Positions 25,927 to 34,904 of a stretch of DNA of 64,000 nucleotides are shown here, in pieces. Source of the DNA: MR-S7 sp000400995 (lineage in GTDB: Bacteria; Pseudomonadota; Gammaproteobacteria; Burkholderiales; Burkholderiaceae_C); the NCBI RefSeq assembly GCF_045291395.1, contig NZ_CP152342.1:372001-436000 (forward strand), in the 5' to 3' direction. A program made the position numbers and the translations under genes. Position 1 is the stretch's first letter. Each line of letters opens with the position of its first letter. The notes below the pieces were generated by a model. It made no database searches. It had not been told where the DNA came from and saw nothing but the letters and a program-made list of their open reading frames with translations.

Positions 25927-26325
25927 ATGACATTTTCCGAACCCCGGCCCCAGGCACTGGACGGCCGCCTGATCGCCCTGCACCCCGGCGCGCATGCCGA
26001 GGGCCTGGACTTCGCCGCGCGCGGCCGCACCGACGCCGACTGGATCATCGGCATAAAGGCCGTGAGCGATGGCGCCTCGGTGCATGCAAACCACTGGGAA
26101 CGGCATCCGCGCGGCGAGGAGGTGCTGGCGCTGCTCGACGGCCGCGTCTGCGTGATCCTGGACGGCGACGCAGCCCGTCCCGCGTGCGAAGTGCCGCTGG
26201 CGGCAGGCCAGATGCTGGTGGTGCCGCGCGGCACCTGGCACCGGCTGCGCGTGGAGCAGCCAGGCCGCCTGCTGTTCGTCACGCCCAGCCAGGGCAGCGA
26301 GCACCGCCGCGTGGAGGCCGCATGA
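25927..26325 (+). CDS. Small cupin-domain protein of the siderophore cluster
   Basis: A 132-residue single-domain cupin. The two motifs are visible: NHWERHPRGEEVLALLDGRV and VPRGTWHRLRVE, with two possible metal-binding His and a Glu. No signal peptide. It starts at ATG 25927, 66 bp after the receptor, and its stop overlaps the permease start (ATGA), so it is translationally tied to siderophore import. A role in handling the imported siderophore (reduction, hydrolysis, sensing) is inference; the sequence gives no substrate. Confidence 0.75.
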   Translation: MTFSEPRPQALDGRLIALHPGAHAEGLDFAARGRTDADWIIGIKAVSDGASVHANHWERHPRGEEVLALLDGRVCVILDGDAARPACEVPLAAGQMLVVPRGTWHRLRVEQPGRLLFVTPSQGSEHRRVEAA

Positions 26326-27533
26326 ACACCACCGCGCACCGTTGGCTGCTGGTGGCCGCGCTGTACTTCGCCCAGGGCATTCCGCTGGGTCTGGCGATGG
26401 AGGCGCTGCCCGCGCTGCTGCGCCGCCAGGGCGCGCCGCTCACCAGCCTGGCCTTCCTGCCGCTGGTCGGGCTGCCCTGGGTGCTCAAGTTCCTCTGGGC
26501 CGCGCCCGTGGACAACCACTGGAGCCCCGCGCTGGGGCGGCGGCGCAGCTGGATCGTGCCCATGCAGGCGCTGGTGCTGCTGTGCCTGCTGGCAGCGGCG
26601 GGCCTGGGCGTGTCGGGCGCAAGCGCGCCGGCCATCGTGGCGCTGGCGGCCATCGGCTCGCTCGCCAGCGCCACGCAGGACATCGCCACCGACGGCTTCA
26701 CGGCCGAGCACTTCAGCGGCCCGGCGCTGGCGCGCGCCAACGCGCTGCAGGTGGGCGGCACCATGGCCGGCTTCTTCTTCGGCGGCTCGGGCTGCCTGCT
26801 GCTGACCGGCCTGCTGGGCGTGCGCGGCGCGCTGGCCGTGCTGGCGCTGCCCGTGGCCGCGAGCCTGCTGCTGGCGCTGGCCTGGCGCGAGGGCGTGGCC
26901 TGGCCCAAGGCGGCCGGGCGTCTGCCGCCGGCGCGGCTGCGGCACTTCATCGCCCGGCCCGGCGCATGGCCGCTGCTGCTGGCGGCGGCGCTGTCGGCCA
27001 TGGCGGCGGTCACGGGCTACGGCCTGTCCAAGCTGCTGCTGGTGGATGCGGGCTGGGCGCTGCAGGACGTGGGCCGCGTGGGCATGGTAGGGGGCGGCAT
27101 CACGGTGCTGCTGGGCTGCGGCGGCGGGGCGTGGCTGGCGGGGCGCACCGGCGCACGGGCGTTGTTCGCGCTGGGCATTGGCGCCTCGGCGCTGGCGGCG
27201 GCGCTGTGGCTCTGGCTGGCGGGGCAGACGCCCGCGCTACCCGTGGCGGGCGTGTGGGCGGCCACGGCGCTGGGCTGCTTCGGCGCGGGATCGGCCTCGG
27301 TGGCGGTGATGACGCTGGCCATGGCCTTCGCGGCCCGGGGCGGGCAGGCGGGCACCGACATGACGGCGGTGCAGAGCGCGCGCGACGTGGGCGAGATCGC
27401 CACGTCGTCCTCGCTCACCGGGCTGGCCGCGCACGCGGGCTATGCGGGCAGCTTCGCCGCGGGCCTGGCCGTGGCGCTGGCGGCGCTGGTGGTGGCGGCG
27501 CGGCTGGGCGGTGGACGGGGGCGGGCGGGGTAG
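26322..27533 (+). CDS. RhtX/FptX-type MFS siderophore permease
   Basis: A 403-residue inner-membrane transporter with about 12 hydrophobic helices. The start region LYFAQGIPLGLAMEALPALLR and SATQDIATDGFTAEH resemble the AmpG-like branch of MFS that includes RhtX (rhizobactin) and FptX (pyochelin). A single protein of this type moves the ferric siderophore into the cytoplasm without an ABC system. Gene order receptor-cupin-permease supports this. AmpG muropeptide permease is the alternative by fold, but context favours siderophore import. Confidence 0.83.
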   Translation: MNTTAHRWLLVAALYFAQGIPLGLAMEALPALLRRQGAPLTSLAFLPLVGLPWVLKFLWAAPVDNHWSPALGRRRSWIVPMQALVLLCLLAAAGLGVSGASAPAIVALAAIGSLASATQDIATDGFTAEHFSGPALARANALQVGGTMAGFFFGGSGCLLLTGLLGVRGALAVLALPVAASLLLALAWREGVAWPKAAGRLPPARLRHFIARPGAWPLLLAAALSAMAAVTGYGLSKLLLVDAGWALQDVGRVGMVGGGITVLLGCGGGAWLAGRTGARALFALGIGASALAAALWLWLAGQTPALPVAGVWAATALGCFGAGSASVAVMTLAMAFAARGGQAGTDMTAVQSARDVGEIATSSSLTGLAAHAGYAGSFAAGLAVALAALVVAARLGGGRGRAG

Positions 27534-27556
27534 GGCGTTGCCGCTATCGCCTGGGT

Positions 27557-27616
27557 GCTATTAAATCAAGAGCTGTTAGCGCTTACCTCATAAGCGCTGG
27601 AGGCTGATTTGGCTTG
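27557..27616 (+). repeat. Dispersed palindromic repeat, copy 9
   Basis: Reads AAGAGCTGTTAGCGCTTACC then ATAAGCGCTGGAGGCTGATT. It lies between convergent genes (permease and selA) and ends 3 bp before the selA stop. Confidence 0.75.
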
Positions 27617-27619
27617 AAC

Positions 27620-29038
27620 TCACGCCTGTGCGAGCGCATCGGCGAGCGCGGGCAACTGCGCCGTGAAGGCGGGCACCTCGGGCGCTTCCAGGCAGCGCAG
27701 GTCGAGCCAGAGCGCGTCGCTGGCGATGTGGCCGATCACCGGGCGGGGCAGGGTGCGCAGCGCGGCTTCGAGCCGGGCGAGGGCGCGGCCCGCGCGCTTC
27801 GGGGTTGCGGGCGCGATGGCCAGGCCGTGGCTCGGTAGCGTGTCCACGGGCAGGGCGCCGCTGCCGATCTGGCTGAACAGGGGCGCGGCGCGCACGGTGT
27901 ACCCGGCACCCACGGCGGCCTGCAGCGGGGCCAGCAGTTGTTCGGCCTGCGCGCGCATGTCGGCTCGCGGGCGGGTGAACAGGCGCAGCGTGGTCAGGCG
28001 TTCGGGCAGGCGTTCGGGCGCGAGGTACAGGCGCAGCACGGGCTCCAGCGCGGCCAGCGTGAGCTTGCCGACGCGCAGCGCGCGCTTGAGCGGGTTCTTC
28101 TTGATCTTGGCGATCAGGTCCTTGCGGCCCACGATCAAGCCGGCCTGGGGGCCGCCGAGCAGCTTGTCGCCGCTGAAGGTGACGATGTCGGCGCCCGCGC
28201 CCACCACGTCGCGCACCGTGGGTTCGTGGGGCAGGCCCCATTGCGCCAGATCCACCAGGGTGCCGCTGCCCAGATCGACGGCCAGCGGCAGGCCGCGCGC
28301 GTGGGCGATGGCCGCCACCTCGGCCTCGGGCACGCTCTTGGTGAAGCCGGTGACGGCGTAGTTGCTACAGTGCACCTTCATGAGCAGCGCGGTGCGCTCG
28401 GTGATGGCTTCTTCGTAGTCCTTGGCGTGGGTGCGGTTGGTGGTGCCCACTTCGACGAGGCGCGCGCCTGCGCGGCCCATGATGTCGGGGATGCGGAAGG
28501 CGCCGCCGATCTCCACGAGTTCGCCGCGCGAGACGATGACTTCCTTGCGCGGCGCGAGGGCGTTGAGCGTGAGCAGCACGGCCGCCGCGTTGTTGTTGAC
28601 CACGGTGGCGGCCTCGGCGCCGGTGAGTTCGCGCAGCAGGTCGGTGATGAGGTCGTCGCGGTCGCCGCGCCCGCCGGTGGCCAGGTCGAATTCCAGGTTG
28701 GCCGGCGTGGTGAGCGCCTGCACCACGGACTGCACGGCGTCGTCCGGCAGCAGGGCGCGGCCCAGGTTGGTGTGCAGCACCGTGCCGGTGAGGTTGAACA
28801 CGGCCTTGAGGCGTGGCGCGAAGCGATCGGCCAGGTGCTGCTGTGCCCGCGCGGCGATGGCTTCGGGCGCGAGGTGCTCGGCGGCGGCCTCGCCCGCGAG
28901 CGCTGCGGGGCGCAACTCGTCGAGTGCGGCGCGCACGGCGGCGGTGGTGGACGACGCGCCGTACTCGGCCGACAGCGTGCGCGCCAGCGGCGTGGAGAGC
29001 ACGCGGTCCACGCCGGGCAGGCGGGCGGCCGTGTTCAT
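27620..29038 (-). CDS. selA: L-seryl-tRNA(Sec) selenium transferase
   Basis: A 472-residue PLP enzyme that turns Ser-tRNA(Sec) into Sec-tRNA(Sec) using selenophosphate. The PLP lysine is in VTFSGDKLLGGPQAG near residue 303; other family landmarks are FNLTGTVLHTNLGRALL and VVNNNAAAVLLTLNAL. The frame is intact over the full family length. Its ATG overlaps the fdhE stop (ATGA), so it ends the fdoG-H-I-fdhE-selA operon. It is one of only a few members of the Sec/formate module here without a frameshift. Confidence 0.96.
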   Translation of the reverse strand: MNTAARLPGVDRVLSTPLARTLSAEYGASSTTAAVRAALDELRPAALAGEAAAEHLAPEAIAARAQQHLADRFAPRLKAVFNLTGTVLHTNLGRALLPDDAVQSVVQALTTPANLEFDLATGGRGDRDDLITDLLRELTGAEAATVVNNNAAAVLLTLNALAPRKEVIVSRGELVEIGGAFRIPDIMGRAGARLVEVGTTNRTHAKDYEEAITERTALLMKVHCSNYAVTGFTKSVPEAEVAAIAHARGLPLAVDLGSGTLVDLAQWGLPHEPTVRDVVGAGADIVTFSGDKLLGGPQAGLIVGRKDLIAKIKKNPLKRALRVGKLTLAALEPVLRLYLAPERLPERLTTLRLFTRPRADMRAQAEQLLAPLQAAVGAGYTVRAAPLFSQIGSGALPVDTLPSHGLAIAPATPKRAGRALARLEAALRTLPRPVIGHIASDALWLDLRCLEAPEVPAFTAQLPALADALAQA

Positions 29039-29991
29039 TCGGCGGGGCCTTCGGACATGGGCAGCAGCGGGTTCATGCTGGCGCGGGCGTAGTCGGTCTC
29101 GCCCATGAGCAGGTCGAGCAGCAGCGTGGCGAGGTCGTCGGCCAGGGGCTCGGCAAGCGGGTCTTTTTCCTGGTTGGCGATCTTGCGGTAGGTGTGGCAC
29201 TGGTCGCAGGTCTCGGCCAGCACCACTTCGTCCTTCGGGCCGTCCTTCTGGTCGCTGCCTTCGCTTTGCATGCCCTGGTAGCGCACGCCTTTGGTCGATT
29301 CGCAGTGCGTGCACTTGACGCGCACCATGTGCCATTCGGTGCAGCAGACGCCGCAGTGCAGGTAGCGCAGGCCCGCTTCGCGCCCGCCGATGCGCAGCAC
29401 GCTCGCCACGGGCGCACTGCCGCACACGGGGCAGATGGTGGCGGGGTCGGTGTAGGGCACGTCGCTCTCTTGCAGGCGGCTGGCGCGGTCTGCGAAGGTG
29501 ACCTGCAGCGCGGCCATGACGATGGGGGCGGCGGCCAGGTCCTGCGGCTCGGTGAGCAGGCCGACGAGCACGCGGCGGGCGAGGGTGTCGCGCTCATCAA
29601 AGGGCATCGTGCGCAGGGCCTGCAGCGTGGGGTGCAGCGCCTCGGGCACCTCGGTGGCGCCGTCGAGCGCCGCGAGCAGTTCGTCGAGCACGCGGTGCCA
29701 GGCCGGATCGACGTGGCTGGCGGCGGGCAGCAGGGGCATGGAGTGCTCCTGCGCCTGGGCGATCAGTGCAGGCTCGGGCGCGGCGGTCTGCACCGTGCCC
29801 GCGGCCTGCTGCTGGGCGCGCACCAGGCGGGCGAGAAAGCGCAGGTAGTCGCCGATGGGGTTGCCCTCGGCCTTTTGCGCCAGGCGCGCGGCACGGTCGG
29901 CGAACAGGCTGGCCGGCTGGGGCAGGCGGACGCGGGGCAGGTTGGTGCGATCGAGGGCTTCGATCTCGCCGGGTTGAAGAATGCGTTGCAC
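29035..29991 (-). CDS. fdhE: Formate dehydrogenase accessory protein FdhE
   Basis: A 318-residue FdhE, a cytoplasmic rubredoxin-like protein needed for maturation or export of respiratory formate dehydrogenase. Cysteine pairs are intact: CPVCGSAP, YLHCGVCC, CTHCEST and CDQCHTY between about residues 190 and 275. The start is GTG at 29991. The frame is clean and overlaps selA by four bases. The neighbouring fdoI frame runs 229 bp into it, which is an artefact of a lost fdoI stop. Confidence 0.92.
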   Translation of the reverse strand: MQRILQPGEIEALDRTNLPRVRLPQPASLFADRAARLAQKAEGNPIGDYLRFLARLVRAQQQAAGTVQTAAPEPALIAQAQEHSMPLLPAASHVDPAWHRVLDELLAALDGATEVPEALHPTLQALRTMPFDERDTLARRVLVGLLTEPQDLAAAPIVMAALQVTFADRASRLQESDVPYTDPATICPVCGSAPVASVLRIGGREAGLRYLHCGVCCTEWHMVRVKCTHCESTKGVRYQGMQSEGSDQKDGPKDEVVLAETCDQCHTYRKIANQEKDPLAEPLADDLATLLLDLLMGETDYARASMNPLLPMSEGPAE

Positions 29992-30695
29992 GAAATCAGG
30001 TCTCCAGAAATGAAACTGCCGCCGGGCCGTGGATGCGGCCGGGCGGCAGATAGGGCGGGCGCGGCGGGCTGGCTATTGTCGCCCGTTACCTTGCGGTACC
30101 AGCCGCGGTGGTGCTGCTTGGCCCAGGCGCGCGTGACGGTGCCGTAGAGCATGGCGCGGATGGTGCCGCGCGTCCAGATGGCGGCGTACACGTGCAGGAT
30201 GATGAGGCCGATCATCCACACCGCAGCGATGGCATGCACCACCGACGCGATGCGGATCACGGTGATAGGCGGCGCCCACCATGCGCGCCACATGAGCGCA
30301 CCGGTGACGACGATCAGCAGCATGCCGATCACCAGCCCCCAGAACAGCACCTTCTGGCCGCCGTTGTACTTGCCCTGCTCGGGCATGGCGTGGTCGTTGC
30401 CGTCCACCATCTTGTCGACGTTCTTGAGCCATTCCACGTCGCGCTGCTCGATGAGGTTCAGCCGCCAGAAGCGGAAGAACATCATGACGAAGAACAGCGC
30501 CATCACCACCCCGATGTAGGGGTGCAGGATGCGCGTCCACGGCCCGCCGCCGAACAGCTGCGTGAGCGGGAAGAAGGCCGGGTGGAAGAACGCCAGGCCC
30601 GAGAGCGCCAGCAGGATGAAGCAGATGCCCACGATCCAGTGGTTGGCGCGTTCGCCTGCCGTGTAGCGCTGCAGGTCGCGTGGATTGCGTCTCAT
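29763..30695 (-). CDS. fdoI: Formate dehydrogenase gamma (cytochrome b) subunit with lost stop
   Basis: The membrane cytochrome b556 subunit that passes electrons from formate to quinone. Residues 1-207 are typical: RYTAGERANHWIVGICF, four membrane helices, and heme-ligand His (ERANHW, RILHPYIGV, VVHAIAA, ILHVYAA), ending RGWYRKVTG. The family normally stops just after this point. Here the frame continues about 100 codons through the gap and into fdhE in the wrong frame. A TAG at 30073-30075 sits exactly where a stop is expected, one frame away, so a single missing base near 30080 is likely. The true gene is then about 30073-30695. It overlaps the fdoH stop by four bases. Confidence 0.8.
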   Translation of the reverse strand: MRRNPRDLQRYTAGERANHWIVGICFILLALSGLAFFHPAFFPLTQLFGGGPWTRILHPYIGVVMALFFVMMFFRFWRLNLIEQRDVEWLKNVDKMVDGNDHAMPEQGKYNGGQKVLFWGLVIGMLLIVVTGALMWRAWWAPPITVIRIASVVHAIAAVWMIGLIILHVYAAIWTRGTIRAMLYGTVTRAWAKQHHRGWYRKVTGDNSQPAAPALSAARPHPRPGGSFISGDLISCNAFFNPARSKPSIAPTCPASACPSRPACSPTVPRAWRKRPRATPSATTCAFSPAWCAPSSRPRARCRPPRPSLH

Positions 30696-31620
30696 GGCAG
30701 GTTCTCCTTCTCAAGGGCTTCGGCCTCGCGGTCCTTGCGGTCCATCTCGTCCTCCAGTTCCTTGGAGACGTCGTTGGGCCCCTTGGTGATGTAGTGGAAC
30801 AGGCTGCCTACCGCGGCCACGCCCAGCGCAGCCATGGCGAGCGGCTTGGAGACGCCCTTCCACAGGCCGACCAGCGGACTGATCTTCGGCTCGTCGGGCA
30901 GGCCCTGGTAGAGCGAAGGCTTGTCCGCATGGTGCAGCACGTACATGACGTGCGTGCCGCCCACGCCGGCCGGGTCGTACAGGCCCGCCTCGGCGAAGCC
31001 GCGCTCCTTCAGGTCGGCGATGCGCTCCTCGGCATGGTCCTTCATCGCCTTCTTGGTGCCGAACACGATTGCGCCGGTGGGGCAGGTCTTCACACACGCG
31101 GGTTCCTGGCCCACGGCCACGCGGTCGGAACACAGGGTGCACTTGTACGCCTTGTGGTCCTTCTTGCTGATGCGCGGCACGTTGAACGGGCAGCCGGTGA
31201 CGCAGTAGCCGCAGCCCACGCAGTGCTCCTCGTGGAAGTCCACGATGCCGTTCGTGTACTGCACGATCGCGCCGGGCGAGGGGCAGGCCTTGAGGCAGCC
31301 CGGGTCCTCGCAGTGCATGCAGCCGTCCTTGCGGATCAGCCACTCCAGGTTGCCGCTGGCCTCGTTCTCGTATTCGGTGAAGCGCATCACCGTCCACGCG
31401 TTCTCGGTCAGGTCGTTGGGGTTGTCGTAGACGCCCACGTTTACGCCCGGCTCCTGGCGCAGGTCGTTCCACTCCATGCAGGCGGTCTGGCAGGCCTTGC
31501 ACCCGATGCACTTGGAGACATCGATGAGCTTGGCCACCTCGCCCGCATGGGGGAGCGCGCCTGCGGCGCAGGAGTGGTGGTGGCGGAGAGGCGCTTGATA
31601 TCGAGGGATTGCAATGACAT
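30692..31620 (-). CDS. fdoH: Formate dehydrogenase beta (4Fe-4S) subunit with N-terminal frameshift
   Basis: The iron-sulfur subunit of respiratory formate dehydrogenase. The open frame from 31537 shows four ferredoxin-like cysteine groups (CIGCKACQTAC, CMHCEDPGC, CVGCGYCVTGC, CTLCSDRV) and a C-terminal membrane helix (LAMAALGVAAVGSLF). The family N-terminus, MSLQSLDIKRLSATTTPAPQ, is also present, starting at ATG 31620 in another frame. The frames meet at the G5 tract 31549-31553 (coding strand C5): one more base would give ...ARSPHAGEVAKLIDVSKC. As written, synthesis would need the weak GTG at 31537. With the base restored the product is 309 residues, normal for FdoH. Confidence 0.85.
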
Positions 31621-31630
31621 CGTGGCCTCC

Positions 31631-34600
31631 TTACGCCTTCTCGACCTTCACGAGGAAGGTCTTGAATTCCGGCGTGTTGGTATTGCCGTCGCCCACGAAG
31701 GGCGTCAGCGTGTTGGCGAGGAACCCGGGCTTGGTCAGCCCCTTGAACCCCCAGTGGATGGGGATGCCCACGTGGTGCACGGTCTTGCCCTCGATCTTCA
31801 TCGGCTTGATGCGCTTGGTCACCACCGCCACGGCCTTGATGTAGCCGCGCTTGGAGCTGACCTTGACGCGGTCGCCCGCGGCGATGCCCAGTTCCTTGGC
31901 CAGCGCCTCGCCGATCTCCACGAACTGCTCGGGCTGCGTGATGGCGTTGACCAGCGCATGCTTCGTCCAGTAGTGGAAGTGCTCGGTCAGGCGGTACGTC
32001 GTGCCCACGTGCGGGAACTCGTCGGCCTTGCCGAAGGTGTCCCAGATGTTCTTGAACACCCGTGCGGCCGGCGAACTCGTGGCCTTGGGGTTGTTCGGGT
32101 ACATCGGGTTCAGGCCCACGGGCGTGTCGAACGGCTCGTAGTGCGTGGGGAATGGTCCCTCGTTCATGCCCTTGCGGGCGAAGAAGCGTGCCACGCCCTC
32201 GGGGTTCATGATGAACGGGCCGTTGCCGGTCTCGGGCGCGATGCCCAGTCCGGTGTCGGGCACGTCGTAGCCGCCCCAGGCCTTGCCGTTCCACTCGACG
32301 AGCTTGCGCCTCGGGTTGAACGCCTTGCCCTGCAGGTCGGCCGAGGCCCGGTTGTAGAGCACGCGGCGGTTCGCCGGCCAAGCCCAGGCCCAGTTCAGCG
32401 TGTTGCCGATGCCCGACGGGTCGGAGTTGTCGCGCCGGCCCATCTGGTTGCCCGCCTGCGTCCATGCGCCGGCATAGATCCAGCAACCGCAGGCCGTAGT
32501 GCCGTCGTCGCGCAGCTCGGCGAAGCCGGAAACCTGCTGGCCCGCGGGGCGCAGCACCTTGGTCGGGTCCTTGGGATCGACCAGGTCCACCAGCGCCTTG
32601 CCGTTGTACTCCTTGGCGATCTCCTCGGAGCTGGGGTGCGCAGGCTGCGCGTACTTCCAGTCCAGGTTGACGATCGGGTCGGGGAACGCGCCGCCGTCCT
32701 TCTGGTAGAGGGCCTTCAGGCGCAGGTGCAGGGCCGACATGATGGCCACGTCGGTCTTGGCCTCGCCCGGCGGCTCGGCGGCCTTCCAGTGCCACTGCAG
32801 CACGCGCGAGGAGCTGACCACCGCGCCCTCTTCCTCGGCGAAGCAGGTCGTGGGCAGGCGGAACACCTCGGTCTGCACGGAGGCCGTGTCGATGTCGTTG
32901 TACTCGCCGTAGTTCTTCCAGAACTCCGACGTTTCCGTCGCCAGCGGGTCCATGACCACCAGGAACTTGAGCTTGGCCAGGCCGTCGCGCACGCGCCCGC
33001 TGTTGGACAGCGCCGCGATCGGGTTGAAGCCCTGCGCGATGTAGCCGTTGACCTTGCCTTCGTTCATGAGCTGGAAGATCTGCAGCATGTCGTACTGCTT
33101 GTCCAGCTTGGGCAGGTAGTCATAGCACCAGTTGTTCTCCGCCGTGGCATTCGCCCCGAAGAAGGACTTCATGAGGCTGACGTGGAACTTGGGGTAGTTC
33201 TGCCAGTAGCTCATCTGGCCCGCGCGCAGGGGTTTCTGCGTGCGCGAAGTGACGTAGCCCTGGTAGTCCTGCTCCTTCTCGTTCGGCAGCGTCAGGTAGC
33301 CCGGCTGGCTGGCCGAGAGCAGCCCCAGGTCCGTCAGGCCCTGGATGTTGGAGTGCCCGCGCAGCGCGTTCATGCCGCCGCCCGCCACGCCGATGTTGCC
33401 GCACAGCAGCTGCACCATGGCGGCGCAGCGCAGGATCTGCGCGCCGATGGAGTGCTGCGTCCAGCCCAGCGCGTACATGATGGTCATGGCGCGGCCGGGC
33501 ACGGCGGTGCTGGCGATTTTCTCGCACACGTGCAGGAACTTGTCCCTCGGCGTGCCGCAGACGCTCTCCACCTTCTCGGGCGTGTAGCCCTCGTAGTGCT
33601 TCTTCATGAGCTGGTACACGCAGCGCGGGGTGCTGCAGCGTGGGGTCGGTCTTCACGAAGCCGTCTTCGCCCAGCTCGTAGTCCCAGCTCTTCTTGTCGT
33701 AGGTGCGCTTTTCCTCGTCGTAGCCCGAGAAGATGCCGTCCACGAACTGGTAGTCATCGCGCACGATGAAGCTGAAGTCCGTGTAGTTGTGCACGTACTC
33801 GTGGTGGATCTTGTCGTTCGACAGGAGGTAGTTGATGACCCCGCCGAGGAACACGATGTCGCTGCCCGACCGGATGGGGGCATAGAAATCGGCGACCGAG
33901 GCCGAGCGGTTGAAGCGCGGATCGACCACCATGAAGTGCGCCTTGTTGTGCGCCTTCGCTTCGGTCACCCACTTGAATCCGCAGGGGTGCGCTTCGGCGG
34001 CATTGCCGCCCATGATCAAAATAACGTCCGCGTTCTTGATGTCGACCCAATGGTTCGTCATCGCTCCACGGCCAAACGTCGGGGCAAGACCTGCCACCGT
34101 CGGGCCGTGTCAAACACGGGCTTGGTTATCGAATGCCAGCAGGCCCCAGGAACGGGCCACTTTGTAGGTGATGTAGCCGGCTTCGTTGCTCGACGCCGAT
34201 GCGGCGAGCATGCCGGTGGTGAGCCAGCGGTTGACGGTCAGGCCGTCGTCCGTCTTGGCCTGGAAGTTCGCGTCGCGGTCGTCCTTGAGCAGCTTGGCGA
34301 TGCGGGTCAGCGCGTCGTCCCACGACAGGCGCTTCCACTCGTTGGAGCCCGGTGCGCGGTACTCGGGGTACAGCAGGCGGTTGGGGCTGTTGATGAAGTC
34401 CAGCAGGCCCGCGCCCTTGGGGCACAGCGTGCCGCGGTTGACGGGGTGGTCGGGGTCGCCCTCGACGTGGATCACCGAGAGCTTGGAGTTCTTGCCGCCG
34501 TCGCCCAGCGCGTACATCAGGATGCCGCAGCCGACCGAGCAGTAGGTGCAGGTCTGGCGGGTGACGGTGGTGGCGGCCAGTTTGTACTGGCGGACTTCGG

Positions 34601-34697
34601 CAAGCGCGGTAGCGGGCGAGAAGCCCATGGCGACCAGGCTGGAGCCAACCAGCCCTGCGCCGCTCACGCGGAAGAAATGCCGGCGGTTCATGTCCAT
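31631..34697 (-). pseudogene. fdoG: Formate dehydrogenase alpha subunit, selenoprotein, with one internal frameshift
   Basis: Catalytic molybdenum-selenium subunit of FDH-N/O. It starts at ATG 34697 after AGGAGG. A Tat signal (NRRHFFRVSG), a 4Fe-4S site (CTYCSVGCG) and GTLCPKGAG follow. At 34110-34112 an in-frame TGA sits in DNQARV-Sec-HGPTVAG, exactly the selenocysteine site of FdnG. The frame then continues to KTDPTLQHP and shifts at G4 33627-33630 (coding CCCC; CCC would give HPRCVYQLMKKHYEGYTPE). The rest, to IEKA-type end at 31631, is intact (GWTQHSIGAQ, GHSNIQGLTDLG, VGTTYRLTEHFHYWTKHAL). With one base removed the gene has about 1021 codons, as in E. coli. Without it about two thirds of the enzyme is lost. 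Confidence 0.9.
34074..34112 (-). promoter_or_regulatory. UGA selenocysteine codon and bacterial SECIS element of fdoG
   Basis: The TGA (34112-34110) is followed by CACGGCCCGACGGTGGCAGG and TCTTGCCCCGACG. This folds with an apical stem GGC/GCC around the loop AGGTCT, the same GGUCU-type loop as the SelB-binding hairpin of E. coli fdhF and fdnG, at the right distance from the codon. The decoding signal is therefore preserved even though selB and fdoG are frameshifted. Confidence 0.8.
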
Positions 34698-34761
34698 GAC
34701 GGAACCTCCTGTCGTGGGGGAGTTGTTTGTGGGGTCATCTTGGTTGCAATGCCTCTGCAAA

Positions 34762-34784
34762 GACTACAGGGTTAGCCCGTAGTC
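34762..34784. promoter_or_regulatory. Palindrome in the fdoG/fdhD divergent promoter region
   Basis: GACTACAGGG-TTAG-CCCGTAGTC is a hyphenated inverted repeat (GACTAC/GTAGTC and GGG/CCC). It lies 65 bp before fdoG and 120 bp before fdhD. It may be an operator for a regulator shared by both directions. No FNR or NarL consensus was recognised. Confidence 0.4.
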
Positions 34785-34904
34785 CGCCCTCGGCGCGGTT
34801 CCCTCTCAACCGGGCGCGCGACCATGGGCGAGCCGATCATAGTCAGCAGCGCTATACCCCAGTAACGGACTCGGGGGAAGGGGCTTGGCTGGTATGGTGC
34901 GCGC

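Noticed and set aside
34110..34112. TGA in fdoG as a true stop or nonsense mutation
   Set aside because: Context matches the Sec site of FdnG/FdoG, the frame continues with family sequence on both sides, and a canonical SECIS follows.
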